In this document: one piece after another, positions 50,318 to 56,387 of the stretch | Layout: each line of letters opens with the position of its first letter | Numbering within the stretch: the first letter of the stretch is position 1 | The notes under the pieces: generated by a model | The model's database searches: none | What the model saw: only the letters and a program-made list of their open reading frames with translations | Told to the model about the DNA's origin: nothing | Assembly (NCBI GenBank): GCA_017431005.1 | Contig: JAFRLY010000053.1 | Coordinates: forward strand, 1-56,387 | Direction: 5' to 3' | DNA: 56,387 bases | Origin: Clostridia bacterium | GTDB taxonomy: Bacteria > Bacillota > Clostridia > Christensenellales > Aristaeellaceae | Made by a program: the position numbers and the translations under genes

Positions 50318-51194
50318 ATCCTTTGACCCCGGCCTGCACGGAGATGCCGGCCAGGAAGTATTTCTGCGCGACCATATACAGTGCGAAAGGCGGTAACATG
50401 GATACCAGGCAGGAAGCGATCATATGCGCCCACTTCTGCTCATACTGGCCGCTCAGCAGCCGCAGACCGGCAGTGATCGTCTGGTTCTTGACATCCGTCA
50501 TCACGATGCTGGGCCACAGGAAGTCGTTCCACGCACCGTTGAAGCTGAATAGTCCCACGACGATCATCACCGGCACGATGCTGGGCAGAATCACATGCAT
50601 ATACACCTGCAGGCTGGAAGCGCCGTCAATGGTGGCAGCCTCGTCCAGCACCTTCGGGATGCCCTTCATGAAGTTCCGGATCAGGAAAATGTTGAACACG
50701 CCGGCCAGGCTCGGCCAGATCAGAGCGTTCAGGTTGTTCACCCAGCCCAGGGCATTGGCAATCCGGAACATGGGCAGCAGGTTCACCACGTTCGGGAACA
50801 TGCTCATATACATCAGCGCCCAGAAGATCTTCTCTCCGCCCTTGAAATCCAGCCGCTCATAGGCATAGGCGGACAGAGAGGTAATGATCACGCTGCACAC
50901 CGTCACCGTGATGGAAACGATAAAGGAATTCTTGAACATGCTGAGAATGTTCGAGGTCGTGTTTGTTCCGCTTCCCCCGACAAACATCTCAATGTAGTTG
51001 ATGACCGTCCACTGCCGCGGAATCAGCCGGCTCAGGTAATCCCAGGGCCCGGTGACTGTGGCGAAGGAGGTAATAAAGTCAGAGTCCGTCTTAAAGGAAT
51101 TCAGCACCAGCCAGATAATGGGGACAATCCAGATAATGCCCAGCGCGATCATGAAGATCACCGCCGCGCGTTTTCCGCCTTTTCCGGAAACCAT
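50316..51194 (-). CDS. CUT1 sugar ABC permease, MalG-type
   Basis: This 292-residue protein starts MVSGKGGKRAAVIFMIALG. The docking loop is PKVLDEAATIDGASSLQVYMHVILPS, and the C-terminus is QKYFLAGISVQAGVKG. A longer frame begins at 51224. The ATG at 51194 is preferred, with AAAGGAGGAGTGA upstream. Its partner ends 16 bp before it. Its stop codon lies inside the right end of a repeat element. Confidence 0.88.
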   Translation of the reverse strand: MVSGKGGKRAAVIFMIALGIIWIVPIIWLVLNSFKTDSDFITSFATVTGPWDYLSRLIPRQWTVINYIEMFVGGSGTNTTSNILSMFKNSFIVSITVTVCSVIITSLSAYAYERLDFKGGEKIFWALMYMSMFPNVVNLLPMFRIANALGWVNNLNALIWPSLAGVFNIFLIRNFMKGIPKVLDEAATIDGASSLQVYMHVILPSIVPVMIVVGLFSFNGAWNDFLWPSIVMTDVKNQTITAGLRLLSGQYEQKWAHMIASCLVSMLPPFALYMVAQKYFLAGISVQAGVKG

Positions 51195-51210
51195 ACTCAC
51201 TCCTCCTTTC

Positions 51211-52590
51211 TCAATCCGGCGCATTGTTGCGCATCAGTCTCAGCTGGAAGAAGGATACTACCATAATGCAAAGTCCCAGCACCAGCGCCATGGCCGCGGA
51301 CATACCGGCCACCTGCTTCTTCACCGCGTTCTCCTGAATGTACATCAGCAGCACCGCATTAGCCTCCCGGTTGGCGAAGCCCGTAATCATCAGAGGCTGA
51401 CCGTAGATATTGAACTGCGCCACCACGGAGGTAACAAAGGTATACATCAGCGGATAGCGCATACCCGGCAGCGTGATATGCAGGAATTTCTGCCAGGCTC
51501 CTGCTCCGTCCACGGAAGCTGCTTCGTAATGATCCGTGGGGATAGAGGCCAGCGCGCTCTGGTAGATGACCATCGTCGATCCGGTGCACCACCATACGGT
51601 GATCACCACGATCACAATCCAGGAGTAAGGCGGCGTGAACCAATTCGCCGTGGATCCGAAGAACCGGTTCATGACACCGTAATCCGGGCTGAACATATAC
51701 CGCCAGCTCAGTGTCACTGTCGTGATGCTCAGCAGGCTCGGGAAGTAATAAATTGCCTGGAAGAATTTGCTTCCCCGGCTTTTTGTGTGCAGGGCCAGTG
51801 CCAGCGTCAGAGGCACCAGAATGCAGAACGGTACGCTGTAAAGCACAAACTTCACGGTGTTCCAGAGGCCGTTCCGCAGCTGCTGATAGTAGGTGTTTTT
51901 GCTGTCAAACAGCATGGTTTTGAAATTCTCCAGCCCGATGAACACCGGTTCATTGAACAGGTCCCACTTGGTGAACGCCGCATAAACGCCGTACACTGCC
52001 GGAGTAATGAAGAAAATGATGAAGAAGAACAGATGCGGCGCGATGTATCCGTAGGGCAGCAGATCGCGGCGGATTGTGCTCCGTTCCTCTTTCCGCCCGG
52101 CCAGCGGCATGCTCAGCAGCAGCGCAGCTCCGGCCGCGGCAAGGGCCAGATAGGCTGCCGGCTGGAAGGAAACGTCAATCCCCTTCACGTCCCGCTTCTT
52201 AAACTTGACGCCCGCTTCCTTCAGCGCGTCGCTCAGCGGCGTATAAAGCGCGCTGTTCATCTCTTCCCGGCTGAAGAAAAACAGGAACAGCCCGAAAGCG
52301 ATAAAGGAGATTCCGGCAAACATCATGCCTACATTCCGCTGCCGGCTGATCAGGGCGATCAGCGCACAGACCATGCATACCACTGACAGCGGGATCAGCA
52401 GAATGCTGGCACTGGACAGGGAGAAGAACAGCTTCGGCAGCGGCATGGAGGTCGCCACCGTTGTCTCCTTCAGCGAGGTGGAAGCATTCACCCCCGCAAA
52501 GGCAAAAAGCGCCAGGAACGCCAGCGCAGCCAGTATGGCTGCCAGTGACCGGGGATCCGGCTTCCGGCTTGCGTTATTCTTCACAGTCAT
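51211..52590 (-). CDS. CUT1 sugar ABC permease, MalF-type, with N-terminal membrane extension
   Basis: This 459-residue protein (from MTVKNNASRK) has a normal MalF-type core from about residue 175 (YGYIAPHLFFFIIFFITPAVYGVYAAFTKWD, docking loop PTDHYEAASVDGAGAWQKFLHITLPG). An extra N-terminal part of about 165 residues adds four predicted helices (15-35, 57-81, 87-107, 145-163) and two loops facing outside (36-56 and 108-144). Common MalF-type permeases of this group have about 290-310 residues. E. coli MalF is also long, but its added P2 domain sits elsewhere. The ATG at 52590 (GAGAGGGG 10 nt upstream) is preferred to 52698. Confidence 0.85.
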   Translation of the reverse strand: MTVKNNASRKPDPRSLAAILAALAFLALFAFAGVNASTSLKETTVATSMPLPKLFFSLSSASILLIPLSVVCMVCALIALISRQRNVGMMFAGISFIAFGLFLFFFSREEMNSALYTPLSDALKEAGVKFKKRDVKGIDVSFQPAAYLALAAAGAALLLSMPLAGRKEERSTIRRDLLPYGYIAPHLFFFIIFFITPAVYGVYAAFTKWDLFNEPVFIGLENFKTMLFDSKNTYYQQLRNGLWNTVKFVLYSVPFCILVPLTLALALHTKSRGSKFFQAIYYFPSLLSITTVTLSWRYMFSPDYGVMNRFFGSTANWFTPPYSWIVIVVITVWWCTGSTMVIYQSALASIPTDHYEAASVDGAGAWQKFLHITLPGMRYPLMYTFVTSVVAQFNIYGQPLMITGFANREANAVLLMYIQENAVKKQVAGMSAAMALVLGLCIMVVSFFQLRLMRNNAPD

Positions 52591-52698
52591 GGGAAATAAA
52601 CCCCTCTCTTTGATCTCTGCCCGATCCCCTGTCCGGAGATCCGGGCCCCGTAAAAAGCGTTCCGCGGTCTTCCCGCCGGAAATCCCGCGGAACAGCAT

Positions 52699-52724
52699 GG
52701 GGCGAAGAGTCGCCTCTTCGCCCC
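52699..52724 (-). other. GC-rich hairpin between binding-protein and permease genes
   Basis: GGGGCGAAGAG pairs with CTCTTCGCCCC (11 bp) around a 4-nt loop. On the minus strand no T run follows, so mRNA stabilisation of the upstream gene is more likely than termination. Confidence 0.65.
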
Positions 52725-52741
52725 GGAAAAATCACCCGAAA

Positions 52742-53980
52742 TTACTGGGCGGCAATCGCGTCCGCGATTTCCTGATCGATCTGTGCCAGCGCGTCATCAA
52801 TGCTGATGGTGCCGTCCACGAAGTCCCAGCCTACGCGGGAGAACGCGGTGTCGAACAGTCCCCAGTACAGATACTTGTAGATGGCCAGCTCGTCAGCCCG
52901 GTTCGGATCGGCCAGGAAGGCCTGCGGATATTCGGTGAACTCAGCCACGTCGTTGATGGACAGGTGAGCGGGGCACTGGCCGGCATCCTTGGCCCAGGTC
53001 AGGCTGTTCTCGCCCATGAAGTTGACGAACTTGGCAACGGCCAGGTCCTCTTCCTCGGTCCGGTTCTCATCTGCAAACTGTACGAAGTTGTGGCTGGAGG
53101 TCCAGCTCATGCAGGATTCGGGGGTGTAGCAGATGGCGGGCAGCATTCCGAAGTTGATGCCGGCATCCACGGCCGCGGCCTTCATCCAGATGCCTTCGCT
53201 CCAGACCAGCATGTTGCCGCTGTAGAACTCAGAGCTGTAGTCCGTGTTCTTGACGGAGGTGTAACCGCCTTCCCACAGTTCCTTCATGGTTTCGAAAACT
53301 TTCTTCATGTTTTCGTTGTTGATGCAGGGATTGATACCGTCTTCGCTCAGGGTCAGGTTAGGATCCAGCTGGCCGTAGTAGCACAGCAGCTGCGCGCGCA
53401 TCCATCCCAGGTCAGTCACATAACCGGTGAATCCGGCAGCCTTGGCCTTGTCGCCCAGTTCCTTCACTTCGTCGAAGGTCAGATAGCCGTCTTCAACGTA
53501 GCTGTTCAGGTCATACTGTTCGAACAGGTCCTTGTTGTAGTAGGTCACATAGCTGTGCACGTCCAGCGGAATGCCGTAGTGCTCGCCGTCGATATCGGTC
53601 CGGGCCCACGCCGCGGAGGTGTAGTTTTCTTCCTTCACGCCGGCCTGGGCGATCAGGTCCAGATCATAGGCGTACAGCATTTCCTGGTTCACGAAGTTCG
53701 GAATCCGCTCGATGTGCACGATGCAGACCTGCGGGATGTCCGTGCCGGTCTGAACAGTCAGCGGGATCTTCTGATACAGGTCGTCAGCGGTCATGGGGGT
53801 GTGGTTCACGAACACTTCATCCTGGGAAGCGTTGAACGCGTCCACCATGCCCTGCATGGTCGCGCCGTCCGCGCCGGTGAACACGGACCAGTAGTTGATC
53901 TGGATGGGTTCCGCATGAGCGATCGCGCTGATGCTCAGAACCATGGCCAGACACAGGACCAGAGACAGAATCTTTTTCAT
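52742..53980 (-). CDS. Extracellular solute-binding protein, CUT1 family 1
   Basis: This 412-residue protein has the signal peptide MKKILSLVLCLAMVLSISAIAHA, cut before EPIQ. The Cys lies in the middle of the h-region, not in a lipobox. INYWSVFTGADGATMQGMVDAFN is the usual start of family-1 binding proteins, and SFTSSHNFVQFADEN-like stretches appear late. It feeds the extended permease pair. AAAAAGGAGG precedes the ATG. It lies between GH2 and the permeases, about 80 bp after GH2. Confidence 0.9.
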   Translation of the reverse strand: MKKILSLVLCLAMVLSISAIAHAEPIQINYWSVFTGADGATMQGMVDAFNASQDEVFVNHTPMTADDLYQKIPLTVQTGTDIPQVCIVHIERIPNFVNQEMLYAYDLDLIAQAGVKEENYTSAAWARTDIDGEHYGIPLDVHSYVTYYNKDLFEQYDLNSYVEDGYLTFDEVKELGDKAKAAGFTGYVTDLGWMRAQLLCYYGQLDPNLTLSEDGINPCINNENMKKVFETMKELWEGGYTSVKNTDYSSEFYSGNMLVWSEGIWMKAAAVDAGINFGMLPAICYTPESCMSWTSSHNFVQFADENRTEEEDLAVAKFVNFMGENSLTWAKDAGQCPAHLSINDVAEFTEYPQAFLADPNRADELAIYKYLYWGLFDTAFSRVGWDFVDGTISIDDALAQIDQEIADAIAAQ

Positions 53981-54060
53981 TGGGATTTCCTCCTTTTTTT
54001 ATACTCTATCCGCCTTTCCGGCGGTTAGAAACACTATTGTACCCGCGCTTTGGTTTTTTC

Positions 54061-55869
54061 TCAGCTCACCTGATTGGTTTTTGCGTCAGGATTGCGGTTC
54101 AGCGCGGCAAACCGCTTTGCGTCGATCTTGACCTTCCGGTCCGGGGTCAGCAGGCCGTTGATCTCCTGCATGACGTCCGTCAGCTGTGTATAGCAGTAGC
54201 CCTGGCAGTAAGGGATTGCCCGGATCGCGTCTGTTACGCTCCGGAAGCGTTCAAAGAACGCCTCCTCGCTTTCCACCTTGTCGTGGTAGCCCCAGCTTTC
54301 CATGCCGCCGGCGTCTCCCTGCAGCCCGATGTTGGTAAAGGCGATGCCGCCGTATTCCGTCACCAGGAAGGCTTCCTTTCCCGTGGGCTGAACACCTCTG
54401 CAGTAGCAGGGCCGCCAGTCGCAGGCATGCTTTTCCACCTCCGCCCGGTCGGCGAAGTGATCCGCCAGCACCGCGCCGTCCGCCGCGTAATCATGCAGCG
54501 CGCAGATGTCGGTTTCCACCTGTTCCCATCCGTCGTTCACGCTCACCATCCGGGTTCCGTCCAGGGTTTTCGCCGTCTGGTACAGCATCCGGGCCAGCGC
54601 CTGCTGACGCGGATCCGTGTATATCTGCCGGACGCCCCAGCTCTCATTGAGCGGCACCCAGGCAATGATGCTCGGATGGTTGAAGTCCCGGTGAATGAAG
54701 CCGCTGAGCGTTTCGAACAGGTTGTTCACCGATTCCTCGCAGAATTCGTAGGGGCTCGGGATCTCGCCCCACACCAGCAGGCCCATCCGGTCCGCCCAGT
54801 AGTAGTACCGGGGATCCTCCAGCTTCTGATGCTTCCGGGCGCCGTTGTAGCCCAGTTCCATCGTCAGCCGGATATCCTCCTGAATCGCTTCGTCGCTCGG
54901 CGGCGTGATCAGGGAATCCGGCCAGTAGCCCTGGTCCAGAATCAGCCGCTGATAAAGCGGGCAGTTGTTCAGGTAAACCTTCCCTTCCCGCACCTCGATT
55001 TTCCGCAGGCCGAAATAGGTGCAGACCCGGTCCAGCTCCTGCTCACCCTGCCGCAGCGTCACTTCGACGTCGTACAGCTCAGGATGCTCCGGAGTCCAGA
55101 CATGCGTCGGATCCAGGCTGCCCTGCACCACCAGATCCACCGGCACCGTAATGCGCTTCCCGCTGATTTCCGTCCGGATACTGCGCACCGGCTTTCCTTC
55201 AAAGCTCAGGGCAACCTCCAGCTCCGCCGGGCTTTCCGGCGCCCGGTCCAGTGCGATGTCCGCCGTGCACATATGCCGGTCATAATCAGGTGTGATATGA
55301 ATCCGTTCGATTGCGGTTCCGCCGGCCGCCTCAAGCCAGACCGTCTGCCAGATGCCGCTCACCGGCGTGTACCAGCAGCCCATCAGGCCCTTTTCCCAAT
55401 ACTGCTTACCCCGGGGCTGACTGACATCCGGCCGGTCCTCCGCGCGCAGCCGCAGGTCATTCTCCCCTTCCCGCAGCAGCCGGGTGATATCCAGATGGAA
55501 CGGGGTGTATCCGCCCCGGTGCGTCCCGGCACAGACGCCGTTCACATAAACCTCCGCCTCAAAATCCACCGCTCCGAAATGCAGCAGAATCCGGCGTCCC
55601 CGCATCTCCTCCGGAACGGTGACCTTCCGGCCGTACCACAGCACGGGATGAATATCATCCGTCGGGCCGATGCCGCTCAGCTTTGTCTGATAGGCAAAGG
55701 GCACCGTAATCTTCCGGTCCAGGGAATGCTCCGGCAGGTACCATTTTTCCGTTCTGCCTGCGTCTCCGTCGTCAAAGGCGAAATCCCACTCGCCGTTCAG
55801 ATTCAGCCAGCTTTGCCGTTGAAAATCAGGACGGGGATATTCCGGTCTCGGGATCATTGAGTTCTTCAC
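54061..55869 (-). CDS. GH2 family glycoside hydrolase
   Basis: This 602-residue cytoplasmic enzyme has the GH2 order: N-terminal jelly-roll (RQSWLNLNGEWDFAFDDGD), an Ig-like domain, and a TIM barrel (YNGARKHQKLEDPRYYYWADRMGLLVWGEIPSP). Acid/base Glu is in VPLNESWG and nucleophile Glu in VTEYGG. Activities in this branch include beta-galactosidase, beta-glucuronidase and arabinosidase; the exact one is not readable. The start is GTG (55869), because GGAGGG lies 9 nt upstream, giving MKNSMIPRPEYPRP. An upstream ATG at 55923 lacks such a site. It heads the operon with transporter and GH43. Confidence 0.85.
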   Translation of the reverse strand: MKNSMIPRPEYPRPDFQRQSWLNLNGEWDFAFDDGDAGRTEKWYLPEHSLDRKITVPFAYQTKLSGIGPTDDIHPVLWYGRKVTVPEEMRGRRILLHFGAVDFEAEVYVNGVCAGTHRGGYTPFHLDITRLLREGENDLRLRAEDRPDVSQPRGKQYWEKGLMGCWYTPVSGIWQTVWLEAAGGTAIERIHITPDYDRHMCTADIALDRAPESPAELEVALSFEGKPVRSIRTEISGKRITVPVDLVVQGSLDPTHVWTPEHPELYDVEVTLRQGEQELDRVCTYFGLRKIEVREGKVYLNNCPLYQRLILDQGYWPDSLITPPSDEAIQEDIRLTMELGYNGARKHQKLEDPRYYYWADRMGLLVWGEIPSPYEFCEESVNNLFETLSGFIHRDFNHPSIIAWVPLNESWGVRQIYTDPRQQALARMLYQTAKTLDGTRMVSVNDGWEQVETDICALHDYAADGAVLADHFADRAEVEKHACDWRPCYCRGVQPTGKEAFLVTEYGGIAFTNIGLQGDAGGMESWGYHDKVESEEAFFERFRSVTDAIRAIPYCQGYCYTQLTDVMQEINGLLTPDRKVKIDAKRFAALNRNPDAKTNQVS

Positions 55870-56094
55870 GTTCGTCCGCCCTCCATCTTGCTTCGCATCT
55901 GCGGTTCTGTTTTTTACTTCCACGTTTTCTGTTCAGGTCATCGGATGCACTCCAGATATTTTGCTACAAACTTTCCGGAATAAATCAACGAATATTAATT
56001 CCAGATTTTATGTACTGTCACCCTGGTCTCATTCCATTAATCTGTTTAATTCGACTTTTGGTTTCCCAATTTAACCATTTTCTCTTTCAGAAAA

Positions 56095-56123
56095 AACATA
56101 ACATATGTTTGTATCGCTGTCAA
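56095..56123 (-). promoter_or_regulatory. Promoter of the GH2-transporter-GH43 operon
   Basis: On the minus strand TTGACA (56118-56123), a 17-bp spacer and TATGTT (56095-56100). This implies a 5' leader of about 220 nt before the GH2 start. Palindromes AACATATGTT (56100-56109) and GCTGTcaACAGC (56116-56127) overlap it. The rest of 55870-56370 is AT-rich, with no convincing gene. Confidence 0.65.
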
Positions 56124-56214
56124 CAGCTTTTATTTAATTTATAAAACTCGTGATCATCCGTTTATTTATTGCAATTTTTATGTAGTTAATGGAAAAATCT
56201 TTCGTTCTCTCCGC

Positions 56215-56246
56215 AAAAAAGGAGACGGGCTTTTTCTCCCGTCTCC
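56215..56246 (-). terminator. Terminator-like hairpin, T run on the minus strand
   Basis: GGAGACGGG/CCCGTCTCC (9 bp) is followed by TTTTTT on the minus strand. No minus-strand gene is visible upstream in the window. Confidence 0.65.
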
Positions 56247-56255
56247 CAGACTGTC

Positions 56256-56289
56256 GACAAAGTCCGAGGTTAAGGCCTCGGATTTTGTC
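56256..56289. repeat. Long inverted repeat, possible mobile-element end
   Basis: A 14-bp stem (GACAAAGTCCGAGG with CCTCGGATTTTGTC, one G-T wobble) with a 6-nt loop. Its position just before a partial gene suggests an element end. Confidence 0.45.
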
Positions 56290-56317
56290 ATATAAAAGTG
56301 CCGAGAAGTCAATAAAA

Positions 56318-56348
56318 TCAACACATAGAGGGCGATTTATGGTATAAT
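56318..56348 (+). promoter_or_regulatory. Possible promoter of the right-edge gene
   Basis: A perfect TATAAT (56343-56348) with a weak TCAACA (56318-56323) 19 bp upstream. Confidence 0.5.
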
Positions 56349-56370
56349 AAAAGCATAAGGAGTGAGCCAT

Positions 56371-56387
56371 ATGCTGCATGAAGAGCC
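56371..56387 (+). CDS. Start of a truncated gene, possibly IS1182-type transposase
   Basis: Only five full codons are visible (MLHEE, then a partial one) after AAGGAGTGA at 56357-56365. I recall similar MLHEE/MLHK openings in IS1182-family transposases, and the preceding strong inverted repeat fits an insertion-sequence left end. With so few residues, the assignment is only a hint. Confidence 0.3.

Noticed and set aside
53980-55860. A 626-codon open frame antisense to the GH2 gene
   Set aside because: Shadow of the GH2 gene; no ribosome-binding site of note and no family match.
56134-56379. An 81-codon minus-strand frame at the right edge
   Set aside because: Covers the hairpins and the TATAAT promoter; composition is unlike the other genes and there is no good ribosome-binding site.

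Overview
The window looks like a chromosomal segment from a high-GC, gut- or rumen-type Clostridia (Bacillota). This rests on strong AGGAGG/GGTGAT ribosome-binding sites, LplABC- and YesMN-type genes, many CUT1 sugar ABC transporters, and densely packed short operons with Rho-independent terminators. The style resembles uncultured Christensenellales/Aristaeella-like bacteria, but that placement is an inference. It is essentially a carbohydrate-scavenging island: seven sugar ABC transporter sets or part-sets, glycoside hydrolases of families 1, 2, 13, 20 and 43, a YetA/PL26-like protein, and five esterase-like hydrolases or peptidases. There are no rRNA, tRNA or CRISPR signals. The only mobile-element sign is at the right edge.

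Layout, left to right. (1) 1-2.9 kb: divergent YesU-like (DUF1961) and YetA-like genes, probably for rhamnogalacturonan. (2) 3-7.8 kb, minus strand: a galactose/methyl-galactoside-type transporter mglB-mglA-mglC plus a small membrane protein, with a clear sigma-A promoter. (3) 7.9-10.7 kb, minus strand: two half-size CHR (chromate-type) transporter genes and gamma-glutamyltransferase. (4) 10.9-11.8 kb: an exported ComEC-like metallo-beta-lactamase-fold protein. (5) 11.9-15.4 kb, minus strand: LacI regulator, P-loop kinase, GH13_18 phosphorylase. (6) 15.5-20.2 kb, minus strand: CUT1 transporter plus two paralogous esterases, divergent from (7) 20.5-26.1 kb: LplABC-type transporter, NIF3-like protein, a third esterase paralogue and a DUF3237 protein. 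The two promoters of (6) and (7) carry related LacI-type palindromes. (8) 26.2-27.9 kb: two exported proteins, one unknown and one SIMPL-domain. (9) 28.1-30.3 kb, minus strand: GH1 beta-glucosidase and an esterase, divergent from (10) 30.5-37.5 kb: PocR-AraC regulator, YesM/YesN two-component system and a second LplABC set. (11) 37.7-38.4 kb: vWA protein. (12) 38.5-44.5 kb, minus strand: CutC, glycosylasparaginase, CUT1 transporter and a macro-domain protein. (13) 44.7-48.7 kb, divergent: lactonase-type propeller, GH20 hexosaminidase, aldo/keto reductase. Blocks 12 and 13 together suggest use of N-glycan fragments (GlcNAc-Asn). (14) 48.7-55.9 kb, minus strand: GH2, CUT1 transporter, exported GH43. 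(15) 56.2 kb to the end: strong hairpins and the first codons of a gene that may belong to an IS1182-type transposase.

Most blocks share one logic: a binding protein and permeases import oligosaccharides, cytoplasmic exo-acting hydrolases, phosphorylases or esterases dismantle them, and a local regulator (LacI, PocR-AraC or YesMN) controls the set. No CUT1 ATPase lies in the window, so these transporters presumably share an MsmX-type ATPase encoded elsewhere. None of the six complete binding proteins has a convincing lipobox, which is unusual for a single-membrane Gram-positive.
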